DNA from: Physcomitrium patens
Taxonomy: Eukaryota; Streptophyta; Bryopsida; Funariales; Funariaceae
Length of the DNA: 64,000 nucleotides
Reading direction: 5' to 3'
Assembly: GCF_000002425.4 (NCBI RefSeq)
Contig: NC_037266.1
Coordinates: 3,667,350 to 3,731,349, forward strand
Shown here: in pieces, positions 46,534-56,930 of the stretch
Numbering within the stretch: the first letter of the stretch is position 1
Layout of the letters: each line of letters opens with the position of its first letter
Position numbers and translations under genes: made by a program
Notes under the pieces: generated by a model
Database searches by the model: none
Told to the model about the DNA's origin: nothing
The model's input: the letters and a program-made list of their open reading frames with translations, nothing else

Positions 46534-47460
46534 TATGGGAGAATATTCATACAATAAAAGAAAGGTGTCCATCTAGTATTTTTTTATATAAATTTAGAAT
46601 TCTTTAAAATAAGTAAGAGAGATAAGAAAGATCTTAGATAATATATTTTATAAAATACTAATTTTTTGAAAATCAATAGCAATATGATTGGCTTAGTGAC
46701 AATAATTAGTTTTTTAAAATATCAAGCATGGTACAAAGAATATTTTAAAATTATTAAAAACTTTAAATTTAGATGTTGTTTTAAAATTTTAAAAAATATA
46801 TTAAAAATTTAATTTTATTAGTTTTATGTATAATATTATAATTAAAGAGATTGTAGAAGATTTTTAATTTTTTAAAAATATTTTGGTTTCAACATTTATC
46901 AATAGTAATAAATCAATCTAAAATTCAAATAACTTAAACAATGATTTTGCTATGAAATATAAAATTCATACTTATAATGTTTTAAATATATATATTCTTT
47001 AATGAATAAAAAAAGATTCAAAGTATTTGATTAATGATAAAAAAAATTATAAAATGATATAATATATTGTGAATATTTAGTAATAAACTTTTTATAAATT
47101 TATACTTTCCAAATATAATTACCAAAGTTAAGTATTTATTTCTAATACTCTTTGAAAATGAGTTTATTAAAAAAAAGTGATATTATAAATTTTTATTTCA
47201 AAACCTATATATTCCTTTAAGAAGATTGATGAAAACATATAATCCACTAGCCAAAAACAAGTATATTTTCTTCTAACAATGTTAAAGTTACAATTGATGA
47301 TAAAATATTCATCACTCAAATTAGAAAAGTAAGATCCATACCACTACAATCCAAAAATATTTAATACAGCCCACTAATACTACACTACTTTATAATAATA
47401 ATTTTTTTATTTTATTTTATTTTTTGTAAAAGAAATAAGGAATGGAAATATAAATTTCGA
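41720..47460. other. AT-rich intergenic DNA, no gene seen
   Basis: 5.7 kb of very AT-rich sequence without ORFs of note. It holds a 16-bp-arm palindrome at 46248-46280 and a (TA)n run at about 46492-46531. The piece 44920-45900 is slightly less AT-rich but unidentified. Confidence 0.6.
46248..46280. repeat. Near-perfect palindrome, 16-bp arms
   Basis: TGTGATCATGGATATA, one A, then its exact reverse complement. No flanking terminal repeats of a known transposon were recognised. Confidence 0.85.
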
Positions 47461-47798
47461 ATAGCACATTGACGGCTGAGTGATTCGGATCCCACAACAG
47501 ACACACGACGAATGAAAGACATTATTTACAAGTAGCACAGCAAAGACAGATCTCATCTATTTTTTAACGAATCATTGGGAGAGGACCTAAATCCTAAACC
47601 TGGTCAATAATTTATTTCGAGGAGCAGCTTTGAACTCTTGGCCTAGGCTTTTGATCCTCCAGGAAGTGGTGGTGAGGAAGAGTTTTTTTTTTTTTTTGAT
47701 GAAGACTCATGGTCATAAGTTTTGCATGTTTGGACTTTGTACTCCCGAGAATGGTGATATTCTCTTTGTGAAAGGCAAAATGTGAATGCGAGACGGGT
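47461..47798. other. Non-repetitive flank interrupted by family C (left part)
   Basis: A GC-richer stretch directly left of the family C insertion, ending in the target duplication CGGGT (47794-47798). It continues at 54183. It may be part of a once transcribed locus, but no reading frame is recognised. Confidence 0.4.
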
Positions 47799-48142
47799 TG
47801 TCACGGCCATAATCATGTAAGCTAATAATTACATATAGAAATAGGTAGAAGTAAGTAAAAGTAGGTAAAAGTAAGTTAATTCTATAATATTTAATATGGA
47901 AGCTTCCTAGAAACTTCCTAGATGCTGCTTTGACTTCATAGGTGTCTTTAATTGACTTTTTGGATTAGAAACGTGGTCAACAAGTTGGCCATGTGCCACA
48001 CATGTTGTTAGCTTAAAGATTAAGCTAACTATGTGGCCCACACGTAGAAAAACTTGCCTTGTAAGTCAAGGCATGTGCCCTACAAAGTCAATACATATTG
48101 GAGGTTCTATAGAATGTCGCCACGTAGCTCTTAGTTAGATAG

Positions 48143-48150
48143 TATATATA
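48143..48150 (+). promoter_or_regulatory. TATA box of family C LTR
   Basis: TATATATA in the LTR, 30 nt before CACTCTTGTCAA (48173). That is the usual TATA-to-start distance in plants. The matching box in the 3' LTR is at 53965-53972. Confidence 0.65.
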
Positions 48151-48152
48151 GA

Positions 48153-48182
48153 GACAAGAGTGAAGGCTTCTTCACTCTTGTC
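48153..48182 (+). repeat. LTR hairpin, 13-bp arms
   Basis: GACAAGAGTGAAG, loop GCTT, CTTCACTCTTGTC: a perfect inverted repeat. Present also in the 3' LTR at 53975-54004 and still recognisable in the decayed copy at about 55064-55093. Confidence 0.88.
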
Positions 48183-48360
48183 AACTCCTTTCTTGCTTCT
48201 AGTCTGTTTCAAGGATCTCTAGTTTTCTTGTCTTTTGGCAATAGCCATTCCAGTTTCTCTTTCAATATATATACTTATTTATATATATTTTGTTACCTCT
48301 CTTTGAGTGAATGCTCACTTGTTTGAATTATTTTTTCATCGAGTTCTTGTCCTTGACAGA

Positions 48361-48372
48361 TTGACAAGAGTG
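48361..48372 (+). promoter_or_regulatory. Candidate self-primer binding site, family C
   Basis: Two bases after the 5' LTR the sequence is TTGACAAGAGTG. It is the exact reverse complement of CACTCTTGTCAA at 48173-48184 in the LTR, which lies at the predicted transcript start. No tRNA-type TGG start is present here. In the fission yeast element Tf1 the mRNA 5' end pairs with such a site and primes reverse transcription. The role here is inferred from this match. Confidence 0.6.
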
Positions 48373-48568
48373 CACTTACAATATCCGAGCTTTGTTTTTC
48401 TTGAGTAAGAGTGGATTACCCCTTTCTCTTGATAAGACATAAGCATATTAGAAGTTTGCGGATTACCCACTTCTAAACTGATATTGTTCTTAGTATCTTC
48501 TTTGTTATCAAGTCTTTTCTTTTTCTTTTGTTTTAAGCAATATCAGACAAATTTTTCTTAGTATCATT

Positions 48569-49570
48569 ATGGCAGAGCTTGTTGAAATGAAGAGTGCAAT
48601 GGCACAAATGCAAGAACAATTGAGGGAGTTAATGCTTGCGATGCATCAACTCAATTCACCAACATAGGAAAGAACAAGAATAGCAAAAAGTAGAGATATA
48701 GAGATGATCGGAGCTGCTTCAACATCTGCACCAAATCACATTCCTTCTCCAATTGTATAACACCCTGTAAGCACTAGAGAACCAAGAATTACTTTACCCG
48801 AGAAATTTGATGGTACAAGATCAAAGTTTCGAGGGTTCATCAATCAAGTACAATTGGCAATTGAACTTCAACCGCAAAGCTATCCAACTCCAGGATCACA
48901 AGTCAGGTTTATTGGCACTCTACTTTCTGATTCTGCATTATCGTGGTTTTCGTCTTTTCTTGAACAACAAAATCCAATATTGGACAATTTGGAAGCTTTT
49001 TTGGTGGAGTTTCAATCTATGTATGGTGAACACGATGCAACTCGTGTCGCAACAAACAAGATCCGAATCTGCAACAAAGAAATCGCTCAGTAACAATATA
49101 TGCTTCACAATTTCGACAACTTGCAATTGACATCAAGTGGGATGATGCTGCACTCATCAGTCAAATTCTTTATGGATTGCAATACGAAGTAAAGAAATTG
49201 ATGCTCAACTTACCTGATCCTCAAACTTTGAGTCAAGCAATCGATTTTGAGGTAAAATGTGACAATCGACTTTTTGAATTTCGATTCGAGAGTCGTACAC
49301 GGAAACCTCAACGTTATTACTCAATGGCAACATCAACATCTTTGCCAAACGTACATTCAGAAGTAGAAGACATGAAAATTGACGCGGTACGTTTTAAACC
49401 CCTAATTGAGCAAGAAAAGATTCGTCGTCGTCAAGAAGGATTATGTTTATACTGCGGAGAACCTAAGCACACTACTCAACATTGTCCAAAGAAACAACGT
49501 AACTATAAAATGAGGGGTACGGCGGTCAAAGAAGACAACATGTCAGAAAACGGATTCGTCCAGCTACAAT
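48569..49570 (+). pseudogene. Family C gag
   Basis: ATG at 48569 opens MAELVEMKSAMAQMQEQL, a short coiled-coil-like start. A retrotransposon gag domain follows (ITLPEKFDGTRSKF, LSDSALSWFSSFLE, YGEHDATRVA). Stops occur at about 48665 (TAG) and 48758 (TAA), and a frame change near 49092. The next open piece, 49177-49570, holds one CCHC zinc knuckle, CLYCGEPKHTTQHC. Length and order fit a chromovirus gag of about 330 residues. Only a few changes separate it from an intact frame. Confidence 0.85.
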
Positions 49571-49577
49571 AGGGACC

Positions 49578-50302
49578 GTGCAGCTGGAACCTTGTACAAT
49601 TCCTAATGAAGGTCCTATCCTCTCCTCAGAACCCTCTTCTTGTTTTATAATAGAATTATATTTAGGACCTAAGAATTACAAAGCCTTTGCTTTATTAGAT
49701 TCGGGAGCCTCAGCATGTTTTTTAGATGAACAATTTGTTAAAAGTCATAAAATACCTTTTGTACAGAAAACTAAACCCGTACATGTAGAAGTCATTGATG
49801 GCCGTCCTTTGTCTTCTGGAGATGTCACTCATGAAACTCGTCCTATAAAAGTAACAATAAACGGTCATGTTAGCTACATAGCTTTTAACATAATTAAATT
49901 CCCGTCCAATCCAGTTATTTTAGGTTTATCCTGGCTAGAAAAATATAACCCTCGAATAGATTGGAATTCTCGTAAACTTGACTTTTTCCAAAGCATTATT
50001 AATAGTTCTACCAAATAAGTAAAAAGTTATAAATCTAGTATAGTAAAACCCGTACTTATAGGTGCAAAAGCATTTATATACGCAGCAAAAGAAGGATCAA
50101 CTTTTGCTATTTATGCTGCACCTATTTCTGAAAGCGTAAAGACTTCAAGTGGCATTCCAAGTCAATATCAGGATTATCAAGACGTTTTTGAGAAAAAAAA
50201 TGCAGATATTCTTCCTGAGCATCGCCCATATGATTGTTCAATCAACCTCAAGGAAAGAACTCAGCCACCATTTGGACCAATTTACAGTTTATCGTAAGAT
50301 GA
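49578..50302 (+). pseudogene. Family C protease and linker
   Basis: The frame that continues into RT. The aspartic-protease site is LLDSGASACFLD (about residues 39-50 of 49578-50018), with the canonical Asp-Ser-Gly. NPVILGLSWLEKYNP is the second conserved protease motif. Two TAA stops, at 50016 and about 50296, interrupt the path to RT. PPFGPIYSLS just before RT is the typical lead-in. Confidence 0.85.
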
Positions 50303-50303
50303 G

Positions 50304-53063
50304 TTGGCTGAACTCAACACATATATTGAGGAGAATTTAGCGAAGAATTTCATACGCCATTCAAAATCTCCAGCAGGAGCTCCAATTCTATTCGTAAAGA
50401 AAAAAGATGGATCTTTGCGAATGTGTGTTGACTATCGAGGACTCAACAAGATCACAATCAAGAACAGATATCCATTACCTTTGATATCAGGACTCCTTGA
50501 CCAGTTGAATCAAGCTAAGATTTATACAAAAATAGATCTAAGAGGAGCATATAATCCAGTACGAATCAAGGAAGGAGATGAATGGAAGACTGTGTTTCAA
50601 ACCAGGTACGGACATTTTGAATATAATGTCATGCCTTTTGTCACAAATGCACCAGCTACTTTTCAACATCTCATGAATGATGTATTTTGTGAATTCTTAG
50701 ACAATTTTGTCGTCTGCTACCTAGATGATATCCTGATCTATTCTAACAACGTCGAAGAGCATGAAATACATGTTCGTCAAGTATTACAAAAACTTAGAGA
50801 TGCAGGATTGTACGCCAAGATGGAAAAGTGTGTATTTCACACTACTCAAGTTGATTTTTTAGGATACATCATTTCAAATGATGGTCTCATGATGGATTCT
50901 AAGAAAGTCCAGACAATCATGGATTGGAAGATTCCAAGGACAGTTAGAGATGTCCAATGTTTCTTGGGATTTACCAATTACTATCGGATCTTCATCAAAG
51001 ACTTTTCACGAGTTGCAGCTCCACTTACACGCTTGACCAATAAAGATAAATTCCAATGGAATCAAGAAGCAGAAGCAGCATTTGAAGCCTTGAAGACATC
51101 GTTTGTATCTGCACCAGTCTTATATCATGTTGACTTTTCCAAGGTATTTTTTATGGAAACAGACGCATCGGATTTTGCCTTGGGTGCAGTTTTGTCACAA
51201 ATGGGAACAGATGACAAACTTCATCCGATAGCTTTTCATTCAAGAAAATTCTCAGCAGCCAAGATCAATTATGAGATCCACGATAAAGAATTGCTTGCAA
51301 TCATGGATTCCTTTCAAGAATGGCGTCATTATCTAGAAGGCGCTTCTAATCCAGTCACTGTGTATACAGATCACAAGAACCTCGAGTATTTCATGTCAGC
51401 ACGTGTGTTGAATCGTCGTCAAGCTCGTTGGAGTATGTCTTTGTCAAGATTCGAGTTCATTATCACTTATCGGCCAGGAAAACAACAAGGTTTGTCCGAT
51501 GCATTGTCTAGACGTTCTTATTTTGCACCAAAAGAAGGAGATGCAGCTTTTGAGCAACAAAGAACGGTCCTCTTGAAACCGGAGCAATTTCATCTCCGAA
51601 CAATGAAATCAACATTGACTGTTGATTCAACTTTTCTCAAGCTAATCCAGTCTAGTATGTCCTCAGACCCTCTTATTCATGATATCGAGAATAATTCTTC
51701 CAAGTCTCATGATCCTTCTAAGTTCGAGTTCAAGAATAATCTATTATATTTTGAAGGACGCCTATATGTTCCAAAAGGAGAAGTACGTTTACGTGTTCTT
51801 CAAGCACGTCATGACTTTCCAGCAGTAGGGCACTTTGGATATAATAAGACTTTGGAACTCATATCAAGAGATTTTTGGTGGCCACAAATATGGAAGTCAG
51901 TCAAAGACTTTGTACAATCATGTGATATTTGTTCAAGATCAAAAATTCCTCGTCATCGACCTTACGGAATTCTTCAGCCATTACCTATACCAGAACAATC
52001 ATGGTCTTCTGTTTCTATGGATTTCATCACAGATCTTCCAAGCTCAAGATCTTATGATTCTATATTTGTGATAGTAGATCGTTTCACCAAGATGGCACAC
52101 TTTGTGCCATGTACAAAATCTATCACAGGTGAAGAAACAGCTAAGCTTTTCATTGATAATATCTATCGCTATCATGGATTACCTAAAGATATCATATCGG
52201 ATAGGGGAACTCAATTTGTGTCGAGATTTTGAAGGATCCTTTTCAAGATTTTAAAAGTGGACATAAAGCTATCTTCGGCTTTCCATCCTCAAACTGATGG
52301 ACAAACAGAGCGCGTAAACCAAGTCTTGGAGCAGTATTTAAGGTGTATCATCAACTACCAATAAGATGATTGGACAACCCTTCTGTCATTGGCAGAGTTT
52401 GCTTATAATAATATGGTACATTCATCCATGCAACAAACACCTTTCTTTGCCAATTATGGCTATTATCCACGACTTGATACTTTTGACTTTTCAAAAGTTG
52501 ATAATCCTACTGCGAAAGATTTGGCAATTCATTTATCAGAGCTACATGCAACGATGAAGGCGCAGTTAAAAGAGGCTCAAGAACAACAAAAGGCCAATGC
52601 GGATGTCTATCGAAAGGAACAACCATCATTCGTCTTGGGTGATAAGGTATGGCTACTTCGTCGTAATATCAAGACCACTCGTCCTTGCGACAAGTTGGAC
52701 TATCGAAGGCTGGGACCATTTTTTATTTCTGCACAAATCAATCCAGTTGCATATCGTTTACATCTACCAAAGACAATAAAAATCCATCCAGTATTCCACG
52801 TGTCTCTTCTTGAACCATACAAGACAGTGGACATACCAAGAAAACGACAAGCTCCACCTCCTCCTATAGAAGTGGATAATAATGAAGAGTTTGAAGTAGA
52901 AGAAGTCTTAGATTCAAGGCGGCGTCGAAATAAAATAGAATATCTTGTCCATTGGCGTGGATATGACATTAGTGAACGCACATGGGAGCTATTAAAGAAT
53001 CTTGCAAATGCAGCAAAGGCGGTGGAGGCTTTTCATCAACGATATCCATCAAAATTAAGATGA
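50304..53063 (+). pseudogene. Family C pol: RT, RNase H, integrase, chromodomain
   Basis: One frame with two stops (TGA at 52230, Trp codon changed; TAA near 52361). RT carries [27 protein letters not shown] and YLDDI (residues ~139-143); MPFGLTNAP is shortened to MPFVTNAP by one codon. RNase [30 protein letters not shown]. The integrase zinc finger is around HFGYNK and CDICSRSK, with DDE residues in [15 protein letters not shown] and [13 protein letters not shown]-type region (LDYRRLGPF) follows. A chromodomain (52881-53055) ends it: FEVEEVLDS, YLVHWRGYD, RTWE, the fold that reads methylated histone H3 in related elements. Confidence 0.92.
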
Positions 53064-53157
53064 AAACCTTCTTTATAAAAGAAACAACATCTAGGCAAGA
53101 TAACATTCTACTTTCAATTCTTATTCATAGCTTCATTGTAGTAGTGGCGCTCAGGAG

Positions 53158-53580
53158 ATGGAGAACCAACAACCAACGGATTTAACTCAAGAGCCTTCAT
53201 TTGCTGACCTGCCGGACAAGACATTACGATTGTCACAACCTTCAAGACGACGCAATCGAGATGAAGATCTTCAAGAATGACATGTTCTTCCTCGAATAGA
53301 TGGTGAGATATAACGCGTTTGATATCACGATTTGGGAAGGGACTCCCGATGTTTGGTGATTTTGCTAGAGGTAGGAACAACTCCTGATGGTGTTCCAAAT
53401 ATTCTATTCGAAGGAAGTTACGAAGGCCTCAACAATGATCAAATAACTGGGTGGTCTTCCCACCTTGGTATGGGACACTACCGATGGTTGAGAGGCCCTA
53501 TCAATCATCTTCGAAGAGAACAGAGATCAGAGTATGTGGCGATTACAATTCGTCGCATCATAGATTTCCTCAACATATGA
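53158..53580 (+). pseudogene. Family C ORF3, unrecognised protein
   Basis: A frame after the chromodomain ORF. ATG at 53158 starts MENQQPTDLTQEPSF; stops at 53278, 53311 and 53320 split it. From there to TGA at 53578-53580 it is open and contains LVILLEVGTTPDG, YEGLNNDQITGW, WLRGPINHLRR and EYVAITIRRIIDFLN. The same frame, with the stop ~42 nt before the LTR, appears in the decayed copies at 54430-54667 and 63767-64000. Residues kept include GLNN, QI, RPINHL or GPINHL, and EYVA or KYVA. No known domain or membrane segment is recognised. Confidence 0.55.
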
Positions 53581-53606
53581 TGACCGCTCCTCGTGGAACT
53601 CGTCCC

Positions 53607-53622
53607 TAGAAGGGAGGCGTAA
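53607..53622 (+). promoter_or_regulatory. Polypurine tract, family C
   Basis: AGAAGGGAGGCGTAA directly before the 3' LTR (TGTCACGG at 53623), the expected plus-strand primer. Confidence 0.7.
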
Positions 53623-54182
53623 TGTCACGGCCATAATCATGTAAGCTAATAATTACATATAGAAATAGGTAGAAGTAAGTAAAAGTAAATAAAAGTAAGT
53701 TAATTCTATAATATTTAATATGGAAGCTTCCTAGAAACTTCCTAGATGCTGCTTTGACTTCATAGGTGTCTTTAATTGACTTTTTGGATTAGAAACGTGG
53801 TCAACAAGTTGGCCATATGCCACACATGTTGTTAGCTTAAAGATCAAGCTAACTATGTGGCCCACACGTAGAAAAACTTGCCTTGTAAGTCAAGGCATGT
53901 GCCCTACAAAGTCCACATATTGGAGGTCCTATAGAATGTCGCCACGTAGCTCTTAGTTAGATAGTATATATAGAGACAAGAGTGAAGGCTTCTTCACTCT
54001 TGTCAACTCCTTTCTTGCTTCTAGTCTAGTTTCAAGGGTCTCTAGTTTTCTTGTCTTTTGGCAATAGCCATTCCAGTTTCTCTTTCAATATATATACTTG
54101 TTTATATATATTTTGTTACCTCTCTTTGAGTGAAGGCTCACTTGTCTGAATTTTTTTTTTCATCAAGTTCTTGTCCTTGATA
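53623..54182 (+). repeat. Family C 3' LTR
   Basis: 560 bp, TGTCACGGCC to CCTTGATA (final CA changed to TA). Followed by CGGGT. Confidence 0.93.
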
Positions 54183-54430
54183 CGGGTTCAAATGAATTCC
54201 CTAGATAGTCAAGGATAGAACATGCAGCTAATTATACACACCACAATTTCCGTGCTGCAAATTCTAACATCAAGCGAATGTGCGGATAAAGTGGTGTGGT
54301 CAGTGTAGAAACGTATTGAGCATGCTCACAGCAATGATTCGGTGTTTACTTTGAATCAAACATCTCTTACTCATCTTCTGCTTCAAGGGATGGCTACAAA
54401 CAGACATAGCATGGATAGGCTACAAAAAAC
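54183..54430. other. Non-repetitive flank interrupted by family C (right part)
   Basis: Continuation of 47461-47798 beyond the target duplication. GC-richer than average; no gene recognised. Confidence 0.4.
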
Positions 54431-55265
54431 TCTCGATGTTTGGTGATTTTATTAGATGTAGAAATAACTCTTGATGGTATTTCAAATGTTTTATTTCAAA
54501 GAAGTTATAAAGGCCTCAATAATGATCAAATAACAGGGTAGTCTTGTCGTCTTGGTATAGGACATTATTGATGGTTGAGAGGACCTATCAACCATCTTTG
54601 AAGTCACCAAAGATCAAAGTATGTGGCAAATACAATTTGTTGCATCTTAGATTTTCTCAACAAATGATGATTGTATCTTATGGAACTTGTCTCAAGAAGG
54701 GAGAATAATGTCACAAATATATTGTCATAGACATACATACTTACTCTAATAATTTCCTATATGATTAAATAGAAATAGATAAAAATAAATTAATTTCATA
54801 ATATTTTTTAAAGGAGCTTCTTAGAAGCTTTATAAACACAATTTTGATTTACACTTGTTTATAGTTGTCTTTCAGATTAAAAACCTCGTCAACAAGTTAA
54901 TCATGTATCACACGTGAGGGTAGCTTATGGAATAAGCTAACTATATGGTGCACACATAGAAAACTTGTCTTGCAAGTTAAGACATATGGCTTACGAAGTC
55001 AATACATATTAGAGATCCTATACAATGTTGTCATGTAGCTCTTAGGTGGATAATGTATATAGAGGTAAGAGTGAAGTCTTCTTCACTCTTGTCAATTCTT
55101 TTCTTATTCTAATTTAGATTCAAGAGTCTTTAGTTTTCTTGTCTTTTGGCAATAGCCATTCAAGTTTATTTTTAATTTACATATTTTATTACTTCTATTT
55201 TGTCATATTTCTTTAAAAAAAGACTAACTTGGTTATTTGCTTTCATTAGGTTCTTATCTTTGACA
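54430..55265 (+). mobile_element. Decayed 3' end of a family C relative
   Basis: Starts CTCTCGATGTTTGGTGATTT, matching 53340 onward, and includes ORF3 to TGA at 54665-54667. An LTR of about 557 bp follows (54709-55265, TGTCACAAAT to TTTGACA). Much of the divergence from 53345-54182 is C-to-T or G-to-A. The LTR still holds CACTCTTGTCAA (55084-55095). The 5' part of the element is absent. Confidence 0.85.
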
Positions 55266-56930
55266 AATCCCTTCAATCAAATATATTGCAAATTCAATGA
55301 TTTCTAAAAGCATATGAGACTTCTCTTATATCAACAACAAGGCAAACATGTTGTAGATCCATGATCCTTGATTGTAGATATGTGCAAAGATGCTACTTAG
55401 TTCTATCCATGAACAACCATGCATATAGAACTCAAAAGCATCTAGAAAGATTTTACTGATGTTGGCCAATTTGATTCTCATTATCATACACAAATTCACA
55501 ATTAGAATCTTGATCTTCGCAGTCTACTACAATAAAATCATTTTTGAAGATTGCAACATGACTAGTATAACATTACAACTTTCTAACATGGAATGTATCA
55601 CAATACATATTATCTACTATGATGATGTTGGTGTAGACTATAGATTCTTCTCTGCAATCCAAAGTAGCAATTAGTGACAATGGTAGAGTTTCTACTCCAA
55701 TATTGAGACAAAACGAGTCCAACAATTTGTGTCTTTTGGGTACTTCAAGTCCATTTCCAAGACAAGATATTGCTATACTTAAAAATGAACATTGAATGCA
55801 TACGCCATCTTATAGAAGTTGCCTAAGTTTTATATCAATAATTCTTTTTTGATTACAATATCAACTTGATGCATAAGATATCAAACATAAAGCATTTATT
55901 TGCTTGCTTCCTTGTCAAGAATGGTGGCTATACCATTGTGCCAACTTATCATGGTATTTTTGCAATCCTAACTGAACGAATCACTTTATTGCACCAATCA
56001 AAATATATGCTATCTAACATTTTTTATATTAACAAGGAAAATTTGAGATAGTATGATACTCAAGAAATGGAACATCAATGAAATGTAAGTTGTAAAGCAT
56101 ACCATCAATGCAAACTTGGATTTAAATATCAAAGAATGATATCCTTCAATGGCAAGAACTATCTCCAACTAGGATGAAGGATCATACAAATGCATTATTG
56201 AGAATGTCGGAGATGATTTGCAAGTTTATACCTATAAGAATACAAATAAACTAGTTGACCATGTGGTTATTGAAACTAGCCAATTTTGGATTCTTATGAT
56301 GGTTGATAATCCCTACAGTTTGTTGGAAGGAAAGGCTAACCAATACATGCTTCAAATTGAGTTTGAATTAGATTCATTATTGAGAATGTCAGAGATGATT
56401 TGCAAGTTTATACCTACAAGAATACAAATAAACTAGTTGACCATGTGGTTATTGAAACTAGCCAATTTTGGATTCTTATGATGGCTAATGATCCCTACAG
56501 TTTGTTGGAAGGAAAGGCTAACCAATACATGCTTCAAATTGAGTTTGAATCAGATGGGATTCTTAATCTTGACTAAATACAAACTGTTTGGCTATTTAGA
56601 GAACGATTTTAGTGCATTTTGTTTTATATTGGCTTTGGAATCATCTTCTTCATCATCTTCTAGATGGAAGCATACATCACCAATGATGTTTTCAACAATT
56701 GAAGCCAAAATCTCAAAGTGGAACTTATTGCCAAAAGTATCCAAAAATGTATTGATGGTCAACTTCTTATTTACAAAATATGATTTCTTTGCTTCATTGG
56801 TCAACAATTTACACTCTTCCCATTCACTAGAATGCAAGTTTATGACCATGATAGTTTTCTTTGTGGAATAGTCGCTTGTAGAATTGAACATTCATAATGA
56901 GCTGACCCTTCACACCGAGCCAATCTCAAG
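55266..56930. other. Unidentified region with a 182-bp tandem duplication
   Basis: Moderately AT-rich; short ORFs on both strands, none recognised. Contains the direct duplication 56193-56374 / 56375-56556. Confidence 0.45.
56193..56556 (+). repeat. Tandem duplication, 182-bp units
   Basis: CATTATTGAGAATGTCGGAG at 56193 recurs at 56375 as CATTATTGAGAATGTCAGAG, and the following ~160 bp are nearly the same in both units. Confidence 0.85.

Larger units (their letters stand above)
47799..48358 (+). repeat. Family C 5' LTR
   Basis: 560 bp, TGTCACGGCC to CCTTGACA. It contains a TATA box at 48143-48150 and a hairpin at 48153-48182. Confidence 0.93.
47799..54182 (+). mobile_element. Family C chromodomain Gypsy element, full length
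   Basis: A 6384-bp chromovirus-type LTR retrotransposon with a perfect 5-bp target duplication CGGGT at 47794-47798 and 54183-54187. Order: LTR, gag with zinc knuckle, protease, RT, RNase H, integrase, chromodomain, a further ORF, LTR. The LTRs differ at roughly 14-20 of 560 positions by eye, so this is the youngest insertion here. Gag has two stops and one frameshift, and pol a few transition-type stops, so it is not autonomous as sequenced. It lacks a TGG-starting tRNA primer site; the sequence after the LTR pairs with the element's own LTR instead. Confidence 0.95.

Noticed and set aside
48359-48400. tRNA-iMet primer site for family C
   Set aside because: No TGGTATCAGAGC-like sequence is present after the LTR; the complementarity to the LTR start explains the site better.
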